NCBI RefSeq assembly: GCF_023015865.1
Contig: NZ_JALKBC010000014.1
Location: forward strand, 1 to 64,000
Direction: 5' to 3'
DNA: 64,000 nucleotides
From: Arenibacter sp. F26102
Lineage (GTDB): Bacteria > Bacteroidota > Bacteroidia > Flavobacteriales > Flavobacteriaceae
The number at the start of each line of letters is the position of its first letter. The first letter of the stretch is position 1. A program made the position numbers and the translations under genes. Below the pieces are notes generated by a model. The model searched no databases. It was given only the letters and a program-made list of their open reading frames with translations, and was not told the origin of the DNA. Shown in pieces: positions 52,212-60,800 of this stretch.

Positions 52212-52781
52212 ATGAGCAGAAAATACAAATTCCAAAACTCCTCCGCGGCCTACTTTGTAAGCTTCGCAACCGTGTATTGGATGGATGTTTTTACGAGACA
52301 GATTTATTTTTCAATTTTAGAAAAAGCTGTAGAACATTGTAGAGCAGAAAAAGGAATGGAAATTTTTGCATACTGTTTTATGCCCAGCCATGTTTTTGTG
52401 TTTCAGTCAGATAATGAAGACCCATCCGGCTTACTATGAGATTTTAAAGGTTTTACCGCAAGAAAAATAATTAAGGCAATCGAAGAAAACCCACAGGAAA
52501 GCAGAAAAGAGTGGCTACTCTCGATGATGGAGCGGGCAGGCAAGAAAAACAGCAACGTGAGCAAAAGACAATTTTGGCAACAGCATAATAAACCAATTGA
52601 ACTATGGAGCGGAAAAGTAATTAAGCAAAAAATAGATTATATCCACAATAATCCCGTGGAACAAGGATTTGTTACGGACCCAATGGATTGGAAATACAGT
52701 AGTGCAAGGAACTATGCAGATGATGATTCCATTTTAAAAATAGATAATGAAGGTTTGCATTTAGGAATGATGGAATTATGA
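52212..52781 (+). pseudogene. dead RAYT of a second type
   Basis: 190 codons in one frame interrupted by TGA at 52437-52439, where relatives have Arg in the LxRDFKGFTARK motif, so a CGA-to-TGA transition is likely. A second lesion hits the active site: the HUH motif reads MPSHVFVFQS, with Phe at the second histidine. The C-terminal IDYIHNNPVEQGFV and the W-x-YSSARNY block are intact. It is only distantly similar to the 198-aa RAYT. Inverted family-1 REP hairpins flank it. Confidence 0.88.
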
Positions 52782-52812
52782 GGAAAAGGATAAAAATTCA
52801 GATTCAAGGTAT

Positions 52813-52844
52813 GGGCACGAGCGTGATGCTCGCGCCAGCGGGGG
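52813..52844 (-). repeat. REP-like hairpin, family 1, inverted (right of the dead RAYT)
   Basis: Reads GGGCACGAGCGTGATGCTCG then CGCCAGCGGGGG, the reverse complement of the left copy apart from a few bases. Left and right copies in opposite orientation around a RAYT is the usual organisation of these elements. Confidence 0.8.
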
Positions 52845-52954
52845 ATGTTGGTATGGCCTTTTCGCCCTACACCTTAAATGGACACCAATTTAGTAGGGGT
52901 GGATTCAACAAACCTTTCCAATTAAATACGCATTTTCAAATAAGTCACGCTACT
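52844..52954 (+). pseudogene. fragment of a paralogue of the 868-aa barrel gene
   Basis: In frame with the ORF at 52778 it encodes GDVGMAFSPYTLNGHQFSRG then GFNK...FQIS. The 868-aa protein at 30472 reads GDISMTFSPYTLSGHQFSGG then GFDL...KFQIS (about 160-190). Only about 38 codons remain, directly after the REP hairpin, so the rest was lost when the element inserted or by later deletion. Confidence 0.75.
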
Positions 52955-53058
52955 CAAAATCATATAATGTTTGTGTTCTAAAAAATCCATCCCTAAAAGG
53001 ATAAATATTCCAACCCAAAATATTACTAGCTACAAATATATTTACTAGATTTATAACA

Positions 53059-53081
53059 GGTTCGGTATCGGGATACTAACC
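53059..53081. repeat. hairpin upstream of the nuclease-transposase gene
   Basis: GGTT pairs with AACC and, inside, GTATC with GATAC around GG, with one unpaired base on one side and two on the other. It lies 25 bases before the start codon at 53106. It could be an operator, a leader structure or a recognition site for the transposase. The sequence 52955-53105 is otherwise AT-rich without a gene. Confidence 0.4.
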
Positions 53082-53105
53082 CAAGGTTATCACTAATATA
53101 AGCAT

Positions 53106-55772
53106 ATGATAACGAATGAACTTATATCAAGTTTAGTACATTGTAAACACAAGTATTTCTTACAATTAAATGGTAAGCCACAAAATAATGATTATACTGA
53201 CCTAATAGCTAACAAGAGAATAGTTCTGATTGAAAGATTCCAAAGTGCTCTTATAAAGGAAAATTATAATTTTCTTGAGTCTGCGAATTATGACACGCTA
53301 GCATCTATTACCGCTGATGGAAAATATATTCTTACAAATATCCGATTCACCCTAAACAAATACCGTCTTTATCTAGATTTTCTCGAAGTAGACAAAAAAA
53401 AAGGAGTTAATACAAAAATTCCCGTCTTTATTCATCCTAACTCAACCATTACAAACGAAGACAGAACTATTTATTACATTATAGCTTACAAATTTGCTGA
53501 ATACACAAAAACCGAAATCAGCCGTATAAAACTTGTCTGTGGAGAAAAATCTATTGTTAAAATTATAAAAACTAACCATGAAATTGCCCAAGTTTTCCTG
53601 AAAGGAAATTTTGACTTAAGACAAATACAACAATCCTTTTCAAAGATTAAGCATTGTAATGTTTGTGGTTACTGGTCCCATTGTAAAAACGTACTAATAG
53701 AACGAGATGACATTAGCTTATTGGGCAATATTGGCAAGAAAGAAATAGCTAAATATAATAACAAAGGAATTTTCACATTAGATCAATTATCATACACATT
53801 TAGGCCAAGAAGAAGCAAGAAAACATCCAAAGAAAATAAAAGGTTTCAATATGGTCTTCGTGCATTAGCATTAAGAGAAAAAAAGACAATAATAGATACT
53901 GCCCCTGACTTCCATGAAAAGGCATGTTTAATATTTTTTGATTTCGAAGGAATTCCTGAAGAAGATTTTATCTATTTAATTGGCTTAGTTGTTCTGGAAA
54001 ATGGCATCAAAACAAGGCACTCTTTTTGGGCTGATAAAAAAGAAAAAGAGCCGTCTATTTTTTTAAAGTTTTTATCAATATTAAAAAACAAAAGCAGCTT
54101 TACTTGTTACCACTATGGCAGTTATGAGCTAAATAAACTTATGGCATTTAATAAAAGTAACAACAACAAATATGAACAGGAGTTAACCCTAATTTTTAAA
54201 AATTCCATGAACTTATTATCAATTTTTAATTCAAAGGTTCATCCGCCAACTTATACAAATGGCCTAAAAGATATAGCATCCTATTACGGATTCAAATGGA
54301 CACTTACTGATGCCTCTGGTTTAAAATGTTTGGTATTAAGAGAACAATGGAATAATACAGCCAATGATAATCTAAAAATACAGATAATTCAATATAATAT
54401 TGAAGACTGTGAAGCAATGGACTATATTATACAAAGTGTTAAAAGCTTTAATGCAGATAAAGAATCTCGTGAATATATTAGATTGAATAGATTAACTTCT
54501 CAAAAATATGCACACAATTCATATAATGCTGAATATTTTAAAAATATTGCAAAGTACGCATACTTTGACTACCAGCGTACAAAAGTATTCTTAAAAACAA
54601 ATAATATAATTCGAAAAGTACAAAAGAAAATAGCTAAAAAAAAACCGAAACCTTTAGTGAATAAGTACGTGAAACTAGATGGTCGTTGTTTATGTCCAGA
54701 ATGCATAAGTGCAAATGTAAATAAGCACGATAAATATAGTAGAATTATTTATGATTTGGCGTATATGTCAGCTGGCATAAAAAGATCTACAATCCATTAT
54801 GAAACCTATCGATTTAAATGTGCTGATTGTGGTGCTATATTCTACAACCCTCATCAAAAAAACCAGGTACCGAGTGGCAGATACGGGAATAACCTAAAGA
54901 TTTGGGTGGTATATCAATATGTTGCTTGCCGTGTACCCATGAACAAAATACAGGCAACTTTGTTGTCTATTTTTAAATTATCCATTAGAGAAAATACGCT
55001 TCAAAGATTTAAGCAAGATTTTGCTAGAAAATATCGTTCGGTTTACAATAAACTGGCCGAAAATTTACTTCAAGGAAACATAATCCATGCGGATGAAACT
55101 AAAATTAGCATTAGAGGCATAGATTCAAAGGGTTATATATGGATTTTTACAAATATGGAGACGGTTATATTTATATTCAGGAAAACAAGGGAGGTAGATT
55201 TTTTAAAAAAATTGCTGAAAAATTTTAGAGGCATTTTTATTAGTGATTTCTATACTGGTTATGACAATTTACCATGTCGCCAACAAAAATGTTTAATTCA
55301 TTTAATTAGAGATTTAAATGATGATTTATATAAAAATCCATTGGATTTTAAATTTAAGGAACTTGTTATTCAATTTGGAGATTTAATTAACCTTATAGTG
55401 GCTACAATTAACAATAAGGGCTTGAAAAAGAGATTTATATTTAAGCATGTGAGAGATGTTGAAAAGTTTTATAAATGGTTAATACATTCAAAATCAGATT
55501 CAGAACTATTTGAGAAATATGTAAAAAGATTCCTGAAGAACAGAAAAAAATTATTTCTATTCCTAGAGGTAGACGGAATCCCTTGGAACAACAATAATGC
55601 GGAGCATGGAATTAAACATTTTGCCGCCTATCGAAAAGTTGTTGATGGGCTTTTTTCTACAAACAATATTGATGAATATTTAATATTGCTAAGTATATTT
55701 CAAACATGCCAATATCGTCATATTGATTTTTTAGATTTTCTAAGAAGTGAAGACATGAACTTGATAATTTAA
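53106..55772 (+). CDS. RecB/Cas4-like Fe-S module and RNase H-like nuclease fused to IS66-like DDE transposase
   Basis: An 888-aa three-part protein. Residues 1-200 match TM0106-type RecB-like nucleases: LISSLVHCKHKYFL plus HCNVCGYWSHC give four cysteines (C13, C184, C187, C193) with Cas4-like CX2CX5C spacing. The expected E-x-K is not visible (IPVFIHPN). Residues 203-236 look like an HhH/linker. Residues 270-450 are an RNase_H_2/DEDD-type module (FFDFEG D279/E281, YHYGSYE, D389, IEDC D434). Residues 525-580 are a zinc ribbon (C530, C533, C572, C575). Residues 590-885 are an IS66-like catalytic domain with DDE triad D663 (HADET), D714 (ISDFYTGYD) and E833 (NNNAEHG). The gene is AT-rich and uninterrupted, so probably recent. 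Terminal inverted repeats were not found. Confidence 0.85.
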   Translation: MITNELISSLVHCKHKYFLQLNGKPQNNDYTDLIANKRIVLIERFQSALIKENYNFLESANYDTLASITADGKYILTNIRFTLNKYRLYLDFLEVDKKKGVNTKIPVFIHPNSTITNEDRTIYYIIAYKFAEYTKTEISRIKLVCGEKSIVKIIKTNHEIAQVFLKGNFDLRQIQQSFSKIKHCNVCGYWSHCKNVLIERDDISLLGNIGKKEIAKYNNKGIFTLDQLSYTFRPRRSKKTSKENKRFQYGLRALALREKKTIIDTAPDFHEKACLIFFDFEGIPEEDFIYLIGLVVLENGIKTRHSFWADKKEKEPSIFLKFLSILKNKSSFTCYHYGSYELNKLMAFNKSNNNKYEQELTLIFKNSMNLLSIFNSKVHPPTYTNGLKDIASYYGFKWTLTDASGLKCLVLREQWNNTANDNLKIQIIQYNIEDCEAMDYIIQSVKSFNADKESREYIRLNRLTSQKYAHNSYNAEYFKNIAKYAYFDYQRTKVFLKTNNIIRKVQKKIAKKKPKPLVNKYVKLDGRCLCPECISANVNKHDKYSRIIYDLAYMSAGIKRSTIHYETYRFKCADCGAIFYNPHQKNQVPSGRYGNNLKIWVVYQYVACRVPMNKIQATLLSIFKLSIRENTLQRFKQDFARKYRSVYNKLAENLLQGNIIHADETKISIRGIDSKGYIWIFTNMETVIFIFRKTREVDFLKKLLKNFRGIFISDFYTGYDNLPCRQQKCLIHLIRDLNDDLYKNPLDFKFKELVIQFGDLINLIVATINNKGLKKRFIFKHVRDVEKFYKWLIHSKSDSELFEKYVKRFLKNRKKLFLFLEVDGIPWNNNNAEHGIKHFAAYRKVVDGLFSTNNIDEYLILLSIFQTCQYRHIDFLDFLRSEDMNLII

Positions 55773-56250
55773 AAGCCATGAGAATCACTATTATTCATCC
55801 TATAATTCTACATTTAGGATGAATATAAACATTTAATAAATTGTTCTCCCCTTAGCCATAAAAAGTCTATTGCCTTCAAACAATTTCAATTCCAGCTATT
55901 TGTGCTATAAAATGAATGTCAAAGAGCAAAACCGTAAGGATATAATTAAGAAATCACTGTTCATTATATTCAATTTGAAAGCATTGGTTTTAAATTGTTT
56001 AACCTCGAATAATTTACACCAATTCATCCTATATTTAATTCTGGCTGTGTAACTTAGATATAATTAAAATATACTATGTTAGCAACTACTTCCCCCACTA
56101 ACAGCTTCTCGCCCTAGCCGGAAAAAAGGTGTTTTTCAACAAAGATTATATAACATACTTATTAAAGATATATTATCAATGACCATAATCAATTGTTGGT
56201 AACTATGCTACTCACCATCTTTAAGACAGTTTAAAGATATTTGTTATCAA
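55773..56250. other. AT-rich stretch after the fusion gene
   Basis: Apart from a perfect 10-bp hairpin (ATTCATCCTA 55793-55802 and TAGGATGAAT 55815-55824, not followed by a T-run) I see no gene. A 60-codon frame from a TTG at 55870 lacks a ribosome site and has no family look. The segment may hold the right end of the fusion element, but no repeat matching the left flank was found by eye. Confidence 0.6.
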
Positions 56251-56370
56251 TTAAGATGCCATTTTTTTAGTGTTATAAATTTGATCGGGCGGTACTTTTC
56301 CTATCTCTGTATGCCTTCTTTTGGTATTGTAGAATTCAATATATTCCCTTACCATTTGATAGAGATCCAG
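56251..56370 (-). pseudogene. 3' remnant of an IS3-family transposase (OrfB)
   Basis: The minus strand encodes LDLYQMVREYIEFYNTKRRH then TEIGKVPPDQIYNTKKMAS and a stop (TAA at 56253-56251). The I-x-FYNTKRRH...G-x-x-P-P block is the C-terminus of IS3-group transposases. Only 40 codons remain; the frame is cut exactly where the family-1 REP hairpin starts at 56372. Confidence 0.85.
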
Positions 56371-56371
56371 T

Positions 56372-56423
56372 CCCCCGCTAGCGCGAGCGTCTCGCCTGCC
56401 TGACGGCTAGGCAAGCTCGTGCC
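56372..56423 (+). repeat. REP-like hairpin, family 1, with an inserted inner palindrome
   Basis: Starts CCCCCGCTAGCGCGAGCGTC like the other copies, but the loop carries an extra CTGCCTGACGGCTAGGCA before GCTCGTGCC. Its downstream flank (GTCAAC-GTGAGCAGAA) matches the leader of the dead RAYT at 52156. Confidence 0.75.
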
Positions 56424-56481
56424 GTCAACAGTGAGCAGAACGGTTCAAGAGCAGAAAAAAAATAGTAGTCAATAAAAAAGA

Positions 56482-56507
56482 ATGAGCAGAAAATACAAAT
56501 TCCAAAA
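56482..56507 (+). pseudogene. 5' stub of a second-type RAYT
   Basis: ATGAGCAGAAAATACAAATT... encodes MSRKYKFQN, identical to the first nine codons of the dead RAYT at 52212, then breaks into the left end of the other RAYT element at 56506. The upstream 55 bases also resemble that gene's leader. Confidence 0.8.
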
Positions 56508-56620
56508 CCAGCTGCGCAAAGTCTCCCGACTTTGAGCACTACGAACTATTAAGAAATGGCAGAAGATAATAAAAGAACAACGTGAGCGAATTAATCAAGA
56601 CGGTGTAAAGAAAAAACCAA

Positions 56621-57217
56621 ATGAAAGAAGGCTACATAATTCGAGATCAAGATAAGGCACATTTTATAACCACCACAGTGGTAGATTGGATTGATGCCTT
56701 TACTCGAAAGGAGTATAGGGATGTAGTCATTAATTCTCTTGACTATTGTATCAATAGCAAGCATATGTTACTATATGGATACGTAATCATGAGTAACCAC
56801 GTCCATCTGATAGTACAATCAAAAAATGGAAAACTATCGGACCTGATTCGGGACTTTAAAAAATTTACTGCCAGAACTATACTTGAAAAAATTATGGAGG
56901 AGCCCGAAAGTAGAAAAGAATGGATGCTTGAACGTTTCAAGAATGCGACCAAAACTCATGACAGGAACAAGAACTATCAATTTTGGCGCTATAGCAATCA
57001 TGCGGAGGAAATATATTCAGAGAAGTTTCTATGGTCAAAATTGGATTATATACATCTTAACCCTGTACGGGCCGGCATAGTGCAAAAAGCATCAGAATAC
57101 CTTTATTCCAGTGCCACAAACTATATCGATAGCAAAGGAATTTTGGAGAATATTGAGCTAGCTACAAATCCTGTTATAGATGTTATACGAACATCGCCAT
57201 TTTTAAAATATGAATAG
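56621..57217 (+). CDS. REP-associated tyrosine transposase, second copy
   Basis: 198 aa, full length, HUH motif MSNHVHLIVQ and KLDYIHLNPVRAGIV intact. It differs from the copy at 38342 at seven residues, none of them in these motifs. The flanking inverted REP sequences are also conserved, so this copy could be active. Its neighbours are all remnants (IS3 tail, RAYT stub, dead gene start), marking a site that repeatedly takes up elements. Confidence 0.92.
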   Translation: MKEGYIIRDQDKAHFITTTVVDWIDAFTRKEYRDVVINSLDYCINSKHMLLYGYVIMSNHVHLIVQSKNGKLSDLIRDFKKFTARTILEKIMEEPESRKEWMLERFKNATKTHDRNKNYQFWRYSNHAEEIYSEKFLWSKLDYIHLNPVRAGIVQKASEYLYSSATNYIDSKGILENIELATNPVIDVIRTSPFLKYE

Positions 57218-57365
57218 ATTTCGAAAATTCAATATAGTCATAAACCTTAAACATCCTTCCTCAAAGTCGGGAGACTTTGCGGAGCAGTTAGGTTAAATAA
57301 TTGTACAGTATTAGGAAGTATAATAAAGTTAGCCGAGTTAAAACAACCAATCATAATCAAGAATT

Positions 57366-57602
57366 ATGAATAAAAAATAAATACATATCATCCTATATCT
57401 GTGCTGCAGCCTGCTTTGGGCACACCCAACCAACTCACATCTTGAGACCTGTGCTGAACCCAGTCGAAGTAGGGGTGTCGTAGCAGGGGTGTGGCTTTCT
57501 AAAAACATAGATATTATCTCAAAAGACTCCCTACTTCCAAAAGCAAAAGACACCGCCAAACTTAAGAAAGTAGACCCAAATCATTTGGCACATTTGCAGC
57601 AG
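57366..57602 (+). pseudogene. truncated dead copy of the 1671-aa gene start
   Basis: Aligned to 39087-39323, codon 5 is TAA instead of TAC (MNKK then stop). The remaining frame reads SRGVVAGVWLSKNIDIISKD and DPNHLAHLQQ as in the intact gene. After 57602 the homology ends; 57603-57720 has a short frame ending LYNLPCK-stop of unknown origin. 57770-57890 is the AT-rich leader of the SusC gene. Confidence 0.88.
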
Positions 57603-57733
57603 CTTGGTAGCAATTCAAACAGCCAATAAATTTTCTGTCAATAACCAGAATACCACCCTAACCAGCAGTTCTTATTTATACAACCTACCCTGTAAATAAC
57701 GGTCGCCATTAGGAATACCTGAAAAATTGTACG

Positions 57734-57769
57734 AAAGAACTCTAAAATTCATGAATTTTAGAGTTCTTT
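57734..57769 (+). terminator. perfect 36-bp palindrome, terminator-like
   Basis: AAAGAACTCTAAAATTC is followed by the inverse arm GAATTTTAGAGTTCTTT, then TTT. No intact gene ends nearby on either strand except remnants, so it is probably the terminator of a lost gene. It now insulates the SusC/SusD unit from upstream transcription. Confidence 0.8.
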
Positions 57770-57890
57770 TTTCCTTAATCCGCAACTTTCCATTTTTCTT
57801 AAGATACATTTAACAATTGAATGCCTTAGCTTCTAACTCGGCATGGCATGCAATTAAAAAAACAATTAACTAACTAAAAATCATTTATTT

Positions 57891-60800
57891 ATGAAGATTA
57901 CACTATGCAAATGCTTATTGCTTGTGGGAACATTTTTATGTTTCGGGCTGGCAGGAGCACAAACGGTGACGGGAAGTGTTTCGGATCAATCCGGACCCTT
58001 GCCCGGGGCGAACGTATTGGTTAAAGGTACAACCAACGGAACGCAAACAGATTTTGACGGTAATTATACATTGGAAAATGTAAATAGTAATGCCACTTTA
58101 GTTTTCAGTTATATAGGTTTCAAAACTTTGGAAATACCTGTAGGCGGAAAAACCACAATTAATGCTGTTTTGGAAGAGGATGCCAGCGAATTGGAAGAGG
58201 TAGTATTGATTGGGTACGGTAGTCAGAGGAAATCGGATCTTACAGGTTCGGTTGGGCAAGTTGATGCCGATCAGCTGCAAGAACGCCCTGCTACATCCCT
58301 TAACCAGGCTTTGTCCGGTAAGATTGCCGGTGTACAGGTAAACACCAACTCGGGTCGCCCAGGTGGTAAGTCCAATATCAGGGTAAGGGGTTTTAGTTCA
58401 ATAAACTCTTCCAACAACCCGCTATATGTAATAGATGGGGTGCAGTTACCACAAGGTAATCAAGCTAACTTTAGTTCAGCCATAGATTACTTAAACCCTA
58501 ATGATGTAGTGTCCATAGAAGTATTGAAAGATGCTTCCTCAACGGCAATTTATGGTGCTCGTGGAGCTAACGGGGTTATTCTGGTAACTACGAAAAGAGG
58601 TCGCGCTGGACAAGGTAGGGTTACCTACGATGTTGATTATAGCGTAAACCAATACGGTCCTAATAGGGCCAAGGCTTTAAATTCCGAACAGTATGCTATG
58701 ATAGAGCAACTTTCTTGGGAAAACACGCAAAAATTTGACCCGGACGGTTGGGCCGCTGGGAAATATGCCCAGTACGAGCCTAGGCTTAAAAGAGCCAATC
58801 CCAACGTTGCTTATCTGTTCGATAGTGATGGTAATGCAATATATGATACGGATTGGTCCAAAGAGGTGGTACAACATAAATTATCACAAAACCATCAGTT
58901 GGGTTTCTCTGGAGGTAATGAAAGAACAACATATGCCATCTCACTAGGAATTAGGGATGATCAAGGTCTTTTTAAAAATACTTACCTCAAACGTTATTCA
59001 GGAAGGTTCTCAATTGATGATCAAATTAAAACATGGTTAAAGATTGGTGGCTCTTTGAGTTATAATAACCAAACTGAGAATTTGGCCGATACCAATGACC
59101 AAGTGCCGCGTAGAATGGTTGAAGATTATCCTTTTTACCCCGCTCCTTTCCATACTGGAGGTCCATTGGAAGGTCTATATGCCAATAACAGGGATTATCC
59201 CTTTGCTGAAGGTACCCGGAATTCGGTGAACTGGCTTGATAATAATGAGTATATCTTAAATACCCAAACGACGGCAGGAAGCTTTTATACCAACCTTAAC
59301 TTTACCAAGGAATTGGAAATGAGAACGGTTATTGGGACAAATGTACTGACCCAGGAAAACAATGAATTCCGAAATAGTGTTCTGGATAATAATGCGGTAG
59401 CCAGGGCACAATCAAGCAACGAAAAGCAGACATTTTGGTCCATTGAAAACTACCTGACCTTTAATAAGGAAATTAACGAAAACAATTCATTGACCGCCTT
59501 ATTGGGTTTATCTTGGCAGCAGTCCAATCAATTCTTTGTCAACGCAGATTCCAGAAACTTTCCTACTGATTATTTTAAATTTAACAACCTAGGAGCCGGA
59601 TCTGATAATATTGCGGTACAATCTTTTGCAGACAGGGAAGCTCTGAACTCCTATTTTGGAAGATTGAATTATAACCTCTATGGCAAGTACTTATTTACAG
59701 TTACAGGTAGAGCGGATGGTTCGTCTAAATTTGGTGACAACAATAAGTTTTCCTTTTTCCCCTCAGCAGCGGTTGCCTGGAGGATTTCGGACGAAGATTT
59801 TCTTGTAGATAATGCCCTAATTTCCAACCTAAAACTTAGAACAAGTTATGGGGTTACAGGTAACTCCGAAATTCCACCTTACTCTTCATTATCCCTATTA
59901 AGTTCCAATTACGCTACCATTTGGGGCGATAGCCGTGTTGGTGGAACTGGGTTGAATCGTTTGGCAAATCCGAATTTGAAATGGGAAAAGACCGCACAGT
60001 ACGATGTTGGTTTGGAATTAGGCCTATTTGATAATAGAATTAGCTTGGAAGCTGATTATTACTACAGAAAAACTACCGATATGCTCTTGGATGCACCTGT
60101 GCCACAATCAAGTGGATATGCTACCATAAGAAGAAATGTTGGTTCCATGGAAAACAAGGGTCTTGAACTTGGATTATCTACCAAGAATATAGCTACAGCC
60201 GATCTAACCTGGAATACCTCATTCAATATCTCAATGAACAGGAACAAAGTACTTTCCTTGGCCACACCTTCCGATATCTTTGGAGTTGGTGGACCTGGAA
60301 TAACAAACGAAACCAGTATTATTAGGGTAGGTGAACCCGTAGGTGCTTTCTGGGGCCTTACCCGTTTGGGAACTTGGAATACAGATGAGGCTGCTGAAGC
60401 CGCAAAATTTGTAAGTTATAGAAATGGACTTACCATTTTGCCAGGAGATATCAAGTATAAGGATTTCAATGGCGATTATATAATTAATGATGAGGATAGG
60501 TCTATTATTGGAAACGGCTACCCAACTGCTTGGGGTACGTTGACGAATTACGTTTCCTATAAAAATATTGATTTTACCTTGGAACTTCAATATTCTTGGG
60601 GTAATGACGTAATGGATATGAACCTACACTCAAGCGAGGACAGACAAGCCCTTGCCAATAGTTATACTACAGTGTTGAATGCTTGGACTCCTGATAATCA
60701 GGATACCATGATTGCCCAGGTTAGGGATACACGTGCTGGTTATGTAACCAACGTGGATTCACATTGGGTAAAGGATGGTTCCTTTGTACGTGGTAGGAAT

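Larger units (their letters stand above)
56506..57602 (+). mobile_element. 1,097-bp duplicated segment, copy 2 (REP-RAYT-REP plus truncated gene start)
   Basis: Ungapped match to 38227-39323. Left REP 56509-56538 and inverted right REP 57259-57287 surround the RAYT. The left end sits inside the second-type RAYT stub; the right end stops abruptly at CAGCAG (57597-57602) within the copied gene start. The RAYT part is more alike between copies than the gene part, suggesting selection on or recent movement of the RAYT. Confidence 0.9.

Noticed and set aside
53106..53710. CRISPR-linked cas4 gene
   Set aside because: The cysteine pattern is Cas4-like, but the domain is fused to RNase H-like and transposase modules, and there are no repeats or other cas genes nearby.
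55870..56052. 60-codon frame with TTG start after the fusion gene
   Set aside because: No ribosome site, low-complexity AT-rich sequence and no family resemblance.
57603..57720. C-terminal relic of a specific gene before the palindromic terminator
   Set aside because: A frame ending LYNLPCK is present, but it is too short to link to any gene in the window.
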